This document shows positions 1 to 11,428 of a stretch of DNA of 64,000 nucleotides, piece after piece. The notes below the pieces were generated by a model that ran no database searches, had not been told where the DNA came from, and worked only from the letters and a program-made list of their open reading frames with translations. The translations under genes and the position numbers were made by a program. The stretch covers positions 682,001 through 746,000 of the forward strand of contig NW_027475133.1 of NCBI RefSeq assembly GCF_051020985.1, written 5' to 3'. The DNA is from Nomia melanderi (taxonomy: Eukaryota > Arthropoda > Insecta > Hymenoptera > Halictidae). Position 1 is the first letter of the stretch, and each line of letters opens with the position of its first letter.

Positions 1-161
1 TATTACAGGTAGCGCAATAAATCAAAGTGCATTGTCTGTAGGAGGCGCTGGCGCAGGAATCTGAGCAGCGGGAACGACCTCGCACCACCAGGGGCCGAGG
101 AAACCACCGTCTCATGGGGCCGGACACTCAGGGTCATGGAAAAATCCAATATATATCTGGT
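1..161. repeat. partial monomer at the left edge
   Basis: These 161 bases are positions 15-175 of a monomer whose start lies outside the window. The copy has GGCGCTGGCGCAGGAATCTG in place of the usual GGCGCATGAAT anchor and is close to monomers near 4,021 and 5,771. The array therefore continues to the left. Confidence 0.95.
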
Positions 162-975
162 GATATCTCGGGTGCTATTACAGATAGCGCAATAAATCAC
201 AGTCCATTGTCTGTAGGAGGCCCTGGGGCATGAATCTGGCCAGCGGGAACGACCTCGGACCACCAGGGGCCGAGAAAACCACCGTCGCAGGGGGCCGGAC
301 ACTCAGGGTCAGGGGAAAAGCCAATATATATCTGGTGATATCTCGGGTGCTATTAGAGATAGCGCAATAAACCAAAGTGAATTATTTGCAGGAGGCCCTG
401 GCGCATGCATCTGTGCCGCGGCAACGACGTCGGACCACCAGGGGCCGAGAAAACAACCGTCTCATGGGGCCGGACACTCAGGGTCAGGGAAAAATCCAAT
501 ATATATCTGGTGATATCTTGGGTGCTATTACAGATAGCGCAATAAACCAAAGTGAATTATCTGCAGGAGGCCCTGGCGCATGCATCTGTGCAGCGGGAAC
601 GACCTCCGACCACCAGGGGCCGAGACAACCACCGTCTCATGGGGCCGGACACTCAGGGTCAGGGAAAAATTCAATATATATCTGGTGATATCTCGGGTGC
701 TATTACAGATAGCCCAATAAATCAATGTGCATTTTCTGTAGGAGGCCCTGGCGCATGAATTTGTGCAGCGGGAACGACCTCGGACCACCAGGGGCCGAGA
801 CAACCACAGTCTCATGGGGCCGGACACTCAGGTTCAGGGGAAAATTCAATATACATCTGGTGATATCTCGGGTGCTATTAGAGATAGCGCAATAAATCAA
901 AGTGCATTGTCTGTAGGAGGCACTGGCGAATGAATCTGTGCCGCTGGAGCGACCTCGGACCACCAGTGGCCGAGA

Positions 976-1030
976 AAATTACAGATATTCGGAATACGTC
1001 ACCCAAGGTCATGTAAAAATCCAGCATATA
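976..1030. repeat. B1 block (ATACGTC variant)
   Basis: The B block replaces monomer positions about 117-170 with a sequence starting TTACAGATATTCGGAAT and continuing CGTCACCCAAGGTCATGTAA, with ATCCAGCATA in place of ATCCAATATA. This copy has GGAATACGTC for GGAATCCGTC. Length is unchanged, so the block is a divergent homologue and not an insertion. Confidence 0.9.
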
Positions 1031-1848
1031 TCTGGTGATATCTCGGGTGCTATTACAGATAGCGCAATAAACCAAAGTGCATTGTCTGTAGGAGGCCCTG
1101 GCGCATGAATCTGGGCAGCGGGAACGACGTCGGACCACCAGGGGACGAGAAAATCACCGTCTCATGGAGCCGGACACTCAGGGTCAGGGAAAAATCCAAT
1201 ATATATCTGGTGATATCTCGGGTGCTATTAGAGATAGCGCAATAAACCAAAGTGAATTATCTGCAGGAGGCCCTGGCGCATGCATCTGTGCAGCGGGAAC
1301 GCCCTCGGACCACGAGGGGCCAAGAAAACCACCGTCTCATGGCGCCGGACACTCAGGGTCAGGGAAAAATCCAATATATATCTGGTGATATCTCGTGTGC
1401 TATTAGAGATAGCGCAATAAACCAAAGTGCATTGTCTGTAGGAGGCCCAGGTTCATGAATCTGGCCAGCGGGAACGACCTCGGACCACCAGGGGCCGAGA
1501 AAACCACCGTCTCATGGGTCCGGACACTCAGGGTCAGGGGAAAATCCAATATATATCTGGTGATATCTCGGGTGCTATTACAGATAGCGCAATAAATCAA
1601 AGTGCATTGTCTGTAGGAGGCCCAGGCGAATGAATCTGTGCAGCGGGAAGGACCTCGGACCACCAGGGGACGAGAAAATCACCGTCTCATGGAGCCGGAC
1701 ACTCAGGGTCAGGGAAAAATCCAATATATATCTGGTGATATCTCGGGTGCTATTACAGATAGCGCTATAAACCAAAGTGCATTGTCTGTAGGAGGCCCGT
1801 GCGAATGAATCTGTACCGCAGGAACGATGTCGGACCACCAGTGGCCGA

Positions 1849-1887
1849 GAAAATTACAGATATTCGGAATCCGTCACCCAAGGTCAG
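1849..1887. repeat. truncated B1 block
   Basis: Starts like other B1 blocks but returns to canonical sequence after CACCCAAGGTC (AGGGGAAAATCCAATATA), so only about 39 bp are B type. The mid-monomer switch looks like a conversion or exchange endpoint. Confidence 0.88.
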
Positions 1888-2725
1888 GGGAAAATCCAAT
1901 ATATATCTGGTGATATCTCGGGTGCTATTAGAGATAGCGCAATAAACCAAAGTGCATTGTCCGTAGGAGGCCCTGGCGCATGAATCTGGGCAGCGGGAAC
2001 GACCTCGGACCACGAGGGGCCAAGAAAACCACCGACTCACGGGGCCGGACTCTCAGGGTCAGGGGAAAATCCAATATATATCTGGTGATATCTCGTGTGC
2101 TATTAGAGATAGCGCAATAAACCAAAGTGCATTGTCTGTAGGAGGCCCAGGCGCATGAATCTGGCCAGCGGGAACGACCTCGGACCACCAGGGGCCGAGA
2201 AAACCACCGTCTCATGGGTCAGGACACTCAGGGTCAGGGGAAAATCCAATATATATCTGGTGATATCTCGGGTGCTATTACAGATAGCGCAATAAATCAA
2301 AGTGCATTGTCTATAGGAGGCCCTGCCCCATGAATCTGTGCAGCGGGAACGACCTCGGACCACCAGGGGCCGGGAAAACCACAGTCTCATGGGGCCGGGC
2401 ACTCAGGGTCAGGGGAAAATTCAATATATATCTGGTGATATCTCGGGTGCTATTAGAGATAGCGCAATAAATCAAAGTGCATTGTCTGTAGGAGGCCCTG
2501 GCGCATGAATCTGGGCAGCGGGAACGACGTCGGACCACCAGGGGACGAGAAAATCACCGTCTCATGGAGCCGGACACTCAGGGTCAGGGAAAAATCCAAT
2601 ATATATCTGGTGATATCTCGGGTGCTATTACAGATAGCGCAATAAATCAAAGTGCATTGTCTGTAGGAGGCCCAGGCGAATGAATCTGTGCAGCGGGAAC
2701 GACCTCGGACCACCAGGGGCCGAGA

Positions 2726-2790
2726 AAATAACAGATATTCGGAATCCGTCACCCAAGGTCATGTAAAAATCCAGCACATATCTGGTTATA
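2726..2790. repeat. B1 block
   Basis: Full block with ATAACAGATATTCGG at the left and CAGCACATATCTGG at the right end. Confidence 0.9.
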
Positions 2791-3000
2791 TCTCGGGTGC
2801 TATTACAGATAGCGCAATAAATCAAAGTGCATTGTCTGTAGGAGGCCCAGGCGAATGAATCTGGCCAGCAGGAACGACCTCCGACCACCAGGGGCCGAGA
2901 AAACCACGGTCTCATGGGGCCGGACACTCAGGGTCAGGGGAAAATCCAATATATATCTGGTGATATCTCGGGTGCTATTACAGATAGCCCAATAAATAAA

Positions 3001-3480
3001 AGTGCACTGTCTGTAGGAGGCCCTGGCGCATGAATCTGGGCAGCGGGAACGACCTCGGACCACCAGGGGCCGAGAAAACCACCGTCTCATGGGTCCGGAC
3101 ACTCAGGGTCAGGGGAAAATCCAATATATATCAGGTGATATCTCGGGTGCTATTACAGATAGCGCAATAAATCAAAGTGCATTGTCTATAGGAGGCCCAG
3201 GCGAATGAATCTGTGCAGCGGGAACGACCTCGGACCACCAGAGGCCGAGAAAACCACCGTCTCATGGGTCCGGACACTCAGAGTCAGGGGAAAATTCAAT
3301 ATATATCTGGTGATAGCTCGGGGGCTATTAGAGATAGCGCAATGAATCAAAGTGCATTGTCTGTAGGAGGCACTGGCGAATGAATCTGTGCCGCAGGAAC
3401 GACCTCGGACCACCAGTGGCCGAGAAAATTACAGATATTCGGAATCCGTCACCCAAGGTCATGTAAAAATCCAGCATATA
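3001..3480. repeat. 7-monomer duplication, left copy
   Basis: Pairs with 4,226-4,705 at an offset of 1,225 bp (7 x 175). Shared private variants include ATATATCAGG, GTCTATAGGAGG, the lost GATATC at GATAGCTCGGGGG and a B1 block at the right end. A few differences (for example CATGGGTCC against CATGGGTCT) show the copies have started to diverge. Confidence 0.85.
3424..3480. repeat. B1 block
   Basis: Full block; duplicated with its flanks at 4,651. Preceded by ACCAGTGGCC instead of ACCAGGGGCC, a variant that accompanies several B1 blocks of zone 1. Confidence 0.9.
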
Positions 3481-4225
3481 TCTGGTGATATCTCGAGTGC
3501 TATTACAGATAGCGCAATAAATCAAAGTGCATTGTCTGTAGGAGGCCCAGGCGCATGAATCTGGCCAGCGGGAACGACCTCGAACCACCAGGGGCCGAGA
3601 AAACCACAGTCTCATGGGCCCGGACACTCAGGGTCAGGGGAAAATCCAATATATATCTGGTGATATCTCGGGTGCTATTACAGATAGCGCAATAAATCAA
3701 AGTGCATTGTCTGTAGGAGGCCCTGGCGCATGAATCTGGACAGCGGGAACGACCTCGGACCACCAGGGGCCGAGAAAACCACAGTCTCATGGGGCCGGAC
3801 ACTCAGGGTCAGGGGAAAATCCAATATATATCTGGTGATATCTCGGGTGCTATTAGAGATAGCGCAATAAACCAAAGTGAATTATCTGTAGAAGGCCCTG
3901 GCGCATGCATCTGTGCAGCGGGAACGACCTCGGACCACAAGGGGCCGAGAAAACCACCGTCTCATGGGGCAGGACACTCAGGGACAGGGAAAAATCCAAT
4001 ATATATCTGGTGATATCTTGGGTGCTATTACAGGTAGCGCAATAAATCAAAGTGCATTGTCTGTAGGAGGCCCTGGCGCAGGAATCTGAGCAGCGGGAAC
4101 GACCTCGCACCACCAGGGGCCGAGGAAACCACCGTCTCATGGGGCCGGGCACTCAGGGTCATGGAAAAATCCAATATATATCTGGTGATATCTCGGGTGC
4201 TATTACAGATAGCGCAATAAACCAA

Positions 4226-4705
4226 AGTGCACTGTCTGTAGGAGGCCCTGGCGCATGAATCTGGTCAGCGGGAACGACCTCGGACCACCAGGGGCCGAGA
4301 AAACCACCGTCTCATGGGTCCGGACACTCAGGGTCAGGGGAAAATCCAATATATATCAGGTGATATCTCGGGTGCTATTACAGATAGCGCAATAAATCAA
4401 AGTGCATTGTCTATAGGAGGCCCAGGCGAATGAATCTGTGCAGCGGGAACGACCTCGGACCACCAGAGGCCGAGAAAACCACCGTCTCATGGGTCTGGAC
4501 ACTCAGGGTCAGGGGAAAATTCAATATATATCTGGTGATAGCTCGGGGGCTATTAGAGATAGCGCAATGAATCAAAGTGCATTGTCTGTAGGAGGCACTG
4601 GCGAATGAATCTGTGCCGCAGGAACGACCTCGGACCACCAGTGGCCGAGAAAATTACAGATATTCGGAATCCGTCACCCAAGGTGATGTAAAAATCCTGC
4701 ATATA
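4226..4705. repeat. 7-monomer duplication, right copy
   Basis: Counterpart of 3,001-3,480. Its B1 block has AAGGTGATG and ATCCTGC where the left copy has AAGGTCATG and ATCCAGC. Confidence 0.85.
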
Positions 4706-4706
4706 T
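4651..4706. repeat. B1 block
   Basis: Copy of the 3,424 block with AAGGTGATG and ATCCTGC. Confidence 0.9.
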
Positions 4707-5348
4707 CTGGTGATATCTCGGGTGCTATTACAGATAGCGCAATAAACCAAAGTGCACTGTCTGTAGGAGGCCCTGGCGCATGAATCTGGGCAGCGGGAAC
4801 GACCTCGGACCACCAGGGGCCGAGAAAATCACCGTCTCATGGAGCCGGACACTCAGGGTCAGGGAAAAATCCAATATATATCTGGTGATATCTCGGGTGC
4901 TATTACAGATAGCGCAATAAATCAAAGTGCAATGTCTGTAGGAGGCCCAGGCGAATGAATCTGTGCAGCGGGAACGACCTCGGACCACCAGAGGCCGAGA
5001 AAACCACCGTCTCATGGGTCCGGACACTCAGGGTCAGGGGAAAATCCAATATATACCTGGTGATATCTCGGGTGCTATTAGAGATAGCGCAATAAACCAA
5101 AGTGAATTATCTGCAGGAGGCCCTGGTGCATGCATCTGTGCAGCGGGAACGACCTCGGACCACCAGGGGCCGAGAAAACCACCGTCTCATGGGTCCGGAC
5201 ACTCAGGGTCAGGGGAAAACCCAATATATATCTGGTGATATCTCGGGTGCTATTACAGATCGCGCAATAAATCAAAGTGCATTGTCTGTAGGAGGCCCTT
5301 GCGAATGAATCTGTGCCGCAGGAACGACCTCGGACCACCAGTGGCCGC

Positions 5349-5405
5349 GAAAATTACAGATTTTCGGAATCCGTCACCCAAGGTCATGTAAAAATCCAGC
5401 AAATA
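5349..5405. repeat. B1 block with B2-like TTTTCGG
   Basis: Has ACAGATTTTCGGAATCC, combining the B2 TTTTCGG with the B1 GGAATCC, and CAGCAAATATCTGG at the right end. Confidence 0.88.
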
Positions 5406-6069
5406 TCTGGTGATATCTTGGGTGCTATTAGAGATAGCGCAAAAAACCAAAGTGCATTGTCTGTAGGAGGCCCCAGCGCATGAATCTGGGCAGCGGGAAC
5501 GACCTCGGACCACCAGGGGCCGAGAAAATCACCGTCTCATGGAGCCGGACACTCAGGGTCAGGGAGAAATCCAATATATATCTGTTGATATCTCGGGTGC
5601 TATTACAGATAGCGCAATAAATCAAAGTGCATTGTCTGTAGGAGGCCCAGGCGAATGAATCTGTGCAGCGGGAACGACCTCGGACCACCAGGGGCCTAGA
5701 AAACCACCGTCTCATGGCGCCGGACACTCAGGGTCAGGGAAAAATCCAATATATATCTGGTGATATCTTGAGTGCTATTACAGGTAGCGCAATAAATCAA
5801 AGTGCATTGTCTGTAGGAGGCCCTGGCGCAGGAACCTGTGCAGCGGGAACGACCTCGCACCACCAGGGGCCGAGGAAACCACCGTCTCATGGGGCCGGAC
5901 ACTCAGGGTCATGGAAAAATCCAATATATATCTGGTCATATCTCGGGTGCTATTACAGATAGCGCAATAAATCAAAGTGCAATGTCTGTAGGAGGCCCAG
6001 GCGCATGCATCTGTGCCGCGGGAACGACGTCGGACCTCCAGGGGCCGAGAAAACAACCGTCTCATGGGG

Positions 6070-6480
6070 CCGGACACTCAGGGTCAGGGAAAAATCCAAT
6101 ATATATCTGGTGATATCTCGGGTGCTATTACAGATAGCCCAATAAATCAAAGTGCATTGTCTGTAGGAGGCCCTGGCGCATGAAACTGGGCAGCGGGAAC
6201 GTCCTCGGACCACCAGGGGCCGAGAAAACCACCGACACATGGCGCCGGACACCCAAGGTCATGTAAATACCCAGGATGTATCTGATGATATCTGCGGTGC
6301 TATTAGAGATAGCCCAATAAATCAAAGTGCATTGTCTGTAGGAGGCCCTGGCGCATGAATCTGTGCAGCGGGAAGGACCTCGGACCACCAGGGGCCGAGA
6401 AAACCACCGTCACATGAGGCCGGACAGTCAGGGTCAGGGAAAAATCCAATGTATATGTGGTGATATCTCGGGTGCTATTA
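6070..6480. repeat. duplicated C-bearing segment, left copy
   Basis: Matches 7,644-8,054 at an offset of 1,574 bp (9 monomers minus the 1-bp deletion near 7,311). Both copies hold the C block, TCTGCGGTGC just after it, and AATGTATATGTGG at the right end. Confidence 0.85.
6231..6290. repeat. C mosaic block
   Basis: C blocks start like canonical monomers of the CACCGACACATGG kind, switch at GGCGCCGGACACC to a B-like ACCCAAGGTCATGTAA, and end in a unique CCCAGGATGTATCTGATGAT. They look like recombinants of canonical and B sequence with their own right end. Confidence 0.85.
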
Positions 6481-7098
6481 GAGATAGTGCAATAAACCAA
6501 AGTGAATTATTTGCAGGAGGCCCTGGCGCATGCATCTGTGCCGCGGGAACGACGTCGGACCACCAGGGGCCGAGAAAACAACCGTCTCATGGGGCCGGAC
6601 ACTCAGGGTCAGGGAAAAATTCAATATATATCTGGTGATATCTCGGGTGCTATTACAGATAGCCCAATACTTCAATGTGCATTTTCTGTAGGAGGCCCTG
6701 GCGCATGAATTTGTGCAGCGGGAACGACCTCGGACCACCAGGGGCCGAGACAACCACAGTCTCATGGGGCCGGACACTCAGGGTCAGGGGAAAATTCAAT
6801 ATATATCTGGTGATATCTCGGATGCTATTAGAGATAGCGCATTAAACCAAAGTGTATTATCTGCAGGAGGCCCTGGCGCATGAATCTGTGCAGCGGGAAC
6901 GACGTCGGACCACCAGGGGCCGAGAAAACCACCGTCTCATGGGGCCGGACACTCAGGGTCTGGGAAAAATCCAATATATATCTGGTGGTATCTCGGGTGC
7001 TATTACAGATAGCGCAATAAATCAAAGTGCATTGTCTGTATGAGACCCTGGCGCATGAATCTGGCCAGCGGGAACGACATCGGACCACCAGGGGCGGA

Positions 7099-7166
7099 GA
7101 AAATTACAGATTTTCGGTATCCGTCACCCAAAGTCATGTATAAATCCAGCATATATATGGAGCTTT
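7099..7166. repeat. B2 block
   Basis: B2 subtype: TTACAGATTTTCGGTATCC, CCCAAAGTCATG, then ATATATATGGAGCTTTCTCG, which removes the GATATC boundary. It is preceded by GGGGCGGAG, so the CCGAG arm of the dyad is broken here. Confidence 0.9.
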
Positions 7167-7310
7167 CTCGGGTGCTATTACAGATAGCGCAATAAATCAA
7201 AGTGCATTGTCTGTAGGAGGCCCTGGCGCATGAATCTGGGCAGCGGTAAGGACCTCGGACCACCAGGGGCCGAGAAAACCACAGTCACATTGGGCCGGAC
7301 ACTCAGGGTC

Positions 7311-7320
7311 AGGGAAAATT
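7311..7320. other. 1-bp deletion shifting the register
   Basis: TCAGGGAAAATTC has one base fewer than the usual TCAGGGGAAAATTC or TCAGGGAAAAATTC, making a 174-bp monomer. Confidence 0.9.
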
Positions 7321-7643
7321 CAATATATATCTGGTGATATCTCGGGTGCTATTAGAGATAGCGCAATAAACCAATGTGAATTATCTGCAGGAGGCCCTGG
7401 CGCATGAATCTGTGCAGCGGAAACGTCCTCGCACCAGCAGGGGCCGAGAAAACCACCGTCTCATGGGGCCGGACACTCAGGGTCAGGAAAAAATACAATA
7501 TATATCTGGTGATATCTCGGGTGCTATTACAGATAGCGTAATAAATCAAATTGTATTGTCTGTAGGAGGCCCTGACGCATGAATCTGGGCAGCGGGAACG
7601 ACCTCGGACCACCAGGGGCCGAGAAAACCACAGTCACATGGGG

Positions 7644-8054
7644 CCGGACACTCAGGGTCAGGGAAAAATCCAATATATATCTGGTGATATCTCGGGTGCT
7701 ATTACAGATAGCCCAATAAATCAAAGTGCATTGTCTGTAGGAGGCCCTGGCGCATGAAACTGGGCAGCGGGAACGTCCTCGGACCACCAGGGGCCGAGAA
7801 AACCACCGACACATGGCGCCGGACACCCAAGGTCATGTAAATACCCAGGATGTATCTGATGATATCTGCGGTGCTATTAGAGATAGCCCAATAAATCAAA
7901 GTGCATTGTCTGTAGGAGGCCCTGGCGCATGAATCTGTGCAGCGGGAAGGACCTCGGACCACCAGGGGCCGAGAAAACCACCGTCACATGAGGCCGGACA
8001 GTCAGGGTCAGGGAAAAATCCAATGTATATGTGGTGATATCTCGGGTGCTATTA
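7644..8054. repeat. duplicated C-bearing segment, right copy
   Basis: Counterpart of 6,070-6,480. It is followed two monomers later by a third C block, so this part of the array was apparently copied more than once. Confidence 0.85.
7805..7864. repeat. C mosaic block
   Basis: Duplicate of the 6,231 block at offset 1,574, with the same TCTGCGGTGC after it. Confidence 0.85.
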
Positions 8055-8154
8055 CAGATAGCGGAACAAATCAAAGTGAATTGTCTGTAGGAGGCCCTGG
8101 CGCATGAAACTGGGCAGCGGGAACGTCCTCGGACCACCAGGGGCCGAGAAAACC

Positions 8155-8214
8155 ACCGACACAGGGCGCCGGACACCCAAGGTCATGTAAATACCCAGGA
8201 TGTATCTGATGATA
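8155..8214. repeat. C mosaic block
   Basis: Two monomers after the previous one; has GACACAGGGCGCC and is followed by the normal TCTCGGGTGC. Confidence 0.85.
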
Positions 8215-8498
8215 TCTCGGGTGCTCTTAGAGATAGCGCAATAAATCAAAGTGCATTGTCTGTAGGAGGCCCTGGCGCATGAATCTGTGCAGCGGGAACG
8301 ACCTCGCACCACCAGGGGCCGAGGAGACCACCGTCTCATGGGGCCGGACACTCAGGGACAGGGAAAAATCCAATATATATCTGGTGATATCTCGGGTGCT
8401 ATTACAGATAGCGCAATAAATCAAAGTGCATTGTCTGTAGGAGACCCTGGCGCATGAATCTGGCCAGCGGGAACGACATCGGACCACCAGGGGCGGAG

Positions 8499-8567
8499 AA
8501 AATTACAGATTTTCGGTATCCGTCACACAAAGTCATGTAAAAATCCAGCATATATATGGAGCTTTCT
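8499..8567. repeat. B2 block
   Basis: As the 7,099 copy but with CGTCACACAAAGTC; also preceded by GGGGCGGAG. Confidence 0.9.
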
Positions 8568-8761
8568 CGGGTGCTATTACAGATAGCGCAATAAATCAAA
8601 GTGCATTGTCTGTAGGATGCCCTGGCGCAAGAATCTGGGCAGCGGGAACGACCTCGGACCACCAGGGGCCGAGAAAACCACAGTCTCATGGGCCCGGACA
8701 CTCAGGGTCAGTGAAAAATCCAATATATATGTGGTGATATCTCGGGTGCTATTACAGATAG

Positions 8762-8979
8762 CGCAATAAATCACAGTCCATTGTCTGTAGGAGGCCCTGG
8801 GGCATGAATCTGGCCAGCGGGAACGACCTCGGACCACCAGGGGCCGAGAAAACCACCGTCTCAGGGGGCCGGACACTCTGGGTCAGGGGAAAAGCCAATA
8901 TATATCTGGTGTTATCTCGGGTGCTATTAGAGATAGTGCAATAAACCAAAGTGAATTATTTGCAGGAGGCCCTGGCGCA
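8762..8979. repeat. segment repeated in the core, left copy
   Basis: Matches 11,211-11,428 at an offset of 2,449 bp (14 monomers minus 1). Markers are AATCACAGTCCATTG, CTCAGGGGGCC, AAAGCCAATAT and GGTGTTATCTC. It is also a close relative of 187-400 at the left edge of the window. Confidence 0.85.
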
Positions 8980-9722
8980 TGCATCTGTGCCGCGGGAACG
9001 ACGTCGGACCACCAGGGGCCGAGAAAACAACCGTCTCATGGGGCCGGACACTCAGGGTCAGGGAAAAATCCAATATATATCTGGTGATATCTTGGGTGCT
9101 ATTACAGATAGCGCAATAAACCAAAGTGAATTATCTGCAGGAGGCCCTGGCGCATGCATCTGTGCAGCGGGAACTACCTCCGACCACCAGGGGCCGAGAC
9201 AACCACCGTCTCATGGGACCGGACACTCAGGGTCAGGGAAAAATTCAATATATATCTGGTGATATCTCGGGTGCTATTACAGATAGCCCAATACTTCAAT
9301 GTGCATTTTCTGTAGGAGGCCCTGGCGCATGAATTTGTGCAGCGGGAACGACCTCGGACCACCAGGGGCCGAGACAACCACAGTCTCATGGGGCCGGACA
9401 CTCAGGGTCAGGGGAAAATTCAATATATATCTGGTGATATCTCGGATGCTATTAGAGATAGCGCATTAAACCAAAGTGTATTATCTGCAGGAGGCCCTGG
9501 CGCATGAATCTGTGCAGCGGGAACGACGTCGGACCACCAGGGGCCGAGAAAACCACCGTCTCATGGGGCCGGACACTCAGGGTCTGGGAAAAATCCAATA
9601 TATATCTGGTGGTATCTCGGGTGCTATTACAGATAGCGCAATAAATCAAAGTGCATTGTCTGTATGAGACCCTGGCGCATGAATCTGGCCAGCGGGAACG
9701 ACATCGGACCACCAGGGGCGGA

Positions 9723-9790
9723 GAAAATTACAGATTTTCGGTATCCGTCACCCAAAGTCATGTATAAATCCAGCATATATATGGAGCTTT
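9723..9790. repeat. B2 block
   Basis: Duplicate of the 7,099 block within the 945-bp repeat, including TATAAATCC. Confidence 0.9.
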
Positions 9791-9934
9791 CTCGGGTGCT
9801 ATTACAGATAGCGCAATAAATCAAAGTGCATTGTCTGTAGGAGGCCCTGGCGCATGAATCTGGGCAGCGGTAAGGACCTCGGACCACCAGGGGCCGAGAA
9901 AACCACAGTCACATTGGGCCGGACACTCAGGGTC

Positions 9935-9944
9935 AGGGAAAATT
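9935..9944. other. 1-bp deletion, duplicate of the one near 7,311
   Basis: Same shortened purine run, carried by the right copy of the 945-bp repeat. Confidence 0.9.
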
Positions 9945-10432
9945 CAATATATATCTGGTGATATCTCGGGTGCTATTAGAGATAGCGCAATAAACCAATG
10001 TGAATTATCTGCAGGAGGCCCTGGCGCATGAATCTGTGCAGCGGAAACGTCCTCGCACCAGCAGGGGCCGAGAAAACCACCGTCTCATGGGGCCGGACAC
10101 TCAGGGTCAGGAAAAAATACAATATATATCTGGTGATATCTCGGGTGCTATTACAGATAGCGCAATAAATCAAAGTGCATTGTCTGTAGGAGACCCTGGC
10201 GCATGAACCTGTGCACCGAGAACGACATCGGACCACCAGGGGCCGAGAAAACCACAGTCTCATGGGGCCGGACACTCAGGGTCAGGGGAAAATCCAATAT
10301 ATATCTGGCGATATCTCGGGTGCTATTAGAGATAGCGCAATAAACCAAAGTGAATTATCTGAAGGAGGCCCTGGCGCATGAATCTGTGCAGCGGGAACGA
10401 CCTCGGACCACAAGGGGCCGAGAAAACCACCG

Positions 10433-11090
10433 TCTCATGGGGCCGGACACTCAGGGTCAGGGGAGAATCCAATATAGATCTGGTGATATCTCGGGTGCTA
10501 TTACAGATAGCGCAATAAATCAAAGTGCATTACTTGTAGGAGGCCCTGGCGCATGAATCTGTGCAGCGGGTACGTCCTCGGACCTCCAGGGGCCGAGACA
10601 ACGACCGTCTCATGGGGCCGGACACTCAGGGTCAGGGTAAAATCCAATATATATCTGGTGATATCTCGGGTGCTATTACAGATAGCGCAATAAACCAAAG
10701 TGCATTGTCTGTAGGAGACCCTGGTGCATGAACCTGTGCGGCGGGAACGACCTCGGACCACCAGGGGCCGAAAAAACCACAGTCTCATGGGGCCGGACAC
10801 TCAGGGTCAGGGTAAAATCCAATATATATCTGTTGATATCTCGGGTGCTATTACAGATAGCGCAATAAATCAAAGTGAATTATCTGCAGGAGGCCCTGGC
10901 GCATGAATCTGTGCAGCGGGAACGACCTCGGACCACCAGGGGCCGAGAAAACTACCGTCTCATGGGGCCGGTCACTCAGGGTCAGTGAAAAATCCAATAT
11001 ATATCTGCTGATATCTCGGGTGCTATTAGAGATAGCGCAATAAACCAAAGTGAATTATCTGCAGGAGGCCCTGGCGCATGAATCTGTGCA
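10433..11090. repeat. 12-monomer repeat, left copy
   Basis: Appears identical to 12,533-13,190 at an offset of exactly 2,100 bp. Shared markers are GGGGAGAATCC, ATTACTTGTAGG, GCGGGTACGTCC and CCGAAAAAACC. Divergence begins at both ends within the same monomer positions. Confidence 0.9.
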
Positions 11091-11210
11091 GCGGGAACGA
11101 CGTCGGACCACCAGGGGCCGAGAAAACCACCGTCTCATGGGGCCGGACACTCAGGGTCATGGAAAAATCCAATATATATCTGGTCATATCTCGGGTGCTA
11201 TTACAGATAG

Positions 11211-11428
11211 CGCAATAAATCACAGTCCATTGTCTGTAGGAGGCCCTGGGGCATGAATCTGGCCAGCGGGAACGACCTCGGACCACCAGGGGCCGAGAAA
11301 ACCACCGTCTCAGGGGGCCGGACACTCTGGGTCAGGGGAAAAGCCAATATATATCTGGTGTTATCTCGGGTGCTATTAGAGATAGTGCAATAAACCAAAG
11401 TGAATTATTTGCAGGAGGCCCTGGCGCA
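11211..11428. repeat. zone-1 type segment embedded in the core
   Basis: Counterpart of 8,762-8,979 lying among homogenised monomers. The abrupt change of type on both sides suggests an exchange or conversion between the diverged zone and the core. Confidence 0.85.

Larger units (their letters stand above)
6592..7536. repeat. 945-bp duplication, left copy
   Basis: Appears identical to 9,216-10,160 at an offset of 2,624 bp (15 monomers minus 1). Shared private markers are AATACTTCAATGTGC, CTCGGATGC, GTATGAGACC, a B2 block with TATAAATCC, and the same 1-bp deletion in the purine run. Flanks diverge sharply on both sides. Confidence 0.92.
1..10160. repeat. zone 1: diverged monomers with B and C variants
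   Basis: About 58 monomers with frequent substitutions, nine B-type blocks and three C-type blocks. Many monomers carry zone-specific variants such as GAATCTGGCC or GAATCTGGGC for GAATCTGTGC, and CATGGGTCC for CATGGGGCC. Short higher-order repeats exist but are old and patchy: 3,001-3,480 with 4,226-4,705, 6,070-6,480 with 7,644-8,054, and 6,592-7,536 with 9,216-10,160. The right boundary is where the 945-bp duplicate ends and the sequence becomes core-like; it is approximate. Confidence 0.75.
9216..10160. repeat. 945-bp duplication, right copy
   Basis: Counterpart of 6,592-7,536 and the right end of zone 1. To its left the match to the 6.5-kb region continues only after a shift of one monomer (8,925-9,040 pairs with 6,476-6,591 at offset 2,449), so a one-monomer difference separates the two loci. 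Confidence 0.92.

Noticed and set aside
153..171. ATATAT tract as a TATA-box promoter
   Set aside because: It is in every monomer as part of the repeat; no start site or downstream transcript unit can be supported.
976..1030. B block as an inserted mobile element
   Set aside because: It replaces an equal length of the monomer, has no target-site duplication or terminal repeats, and aligns partly with canonical sequence.
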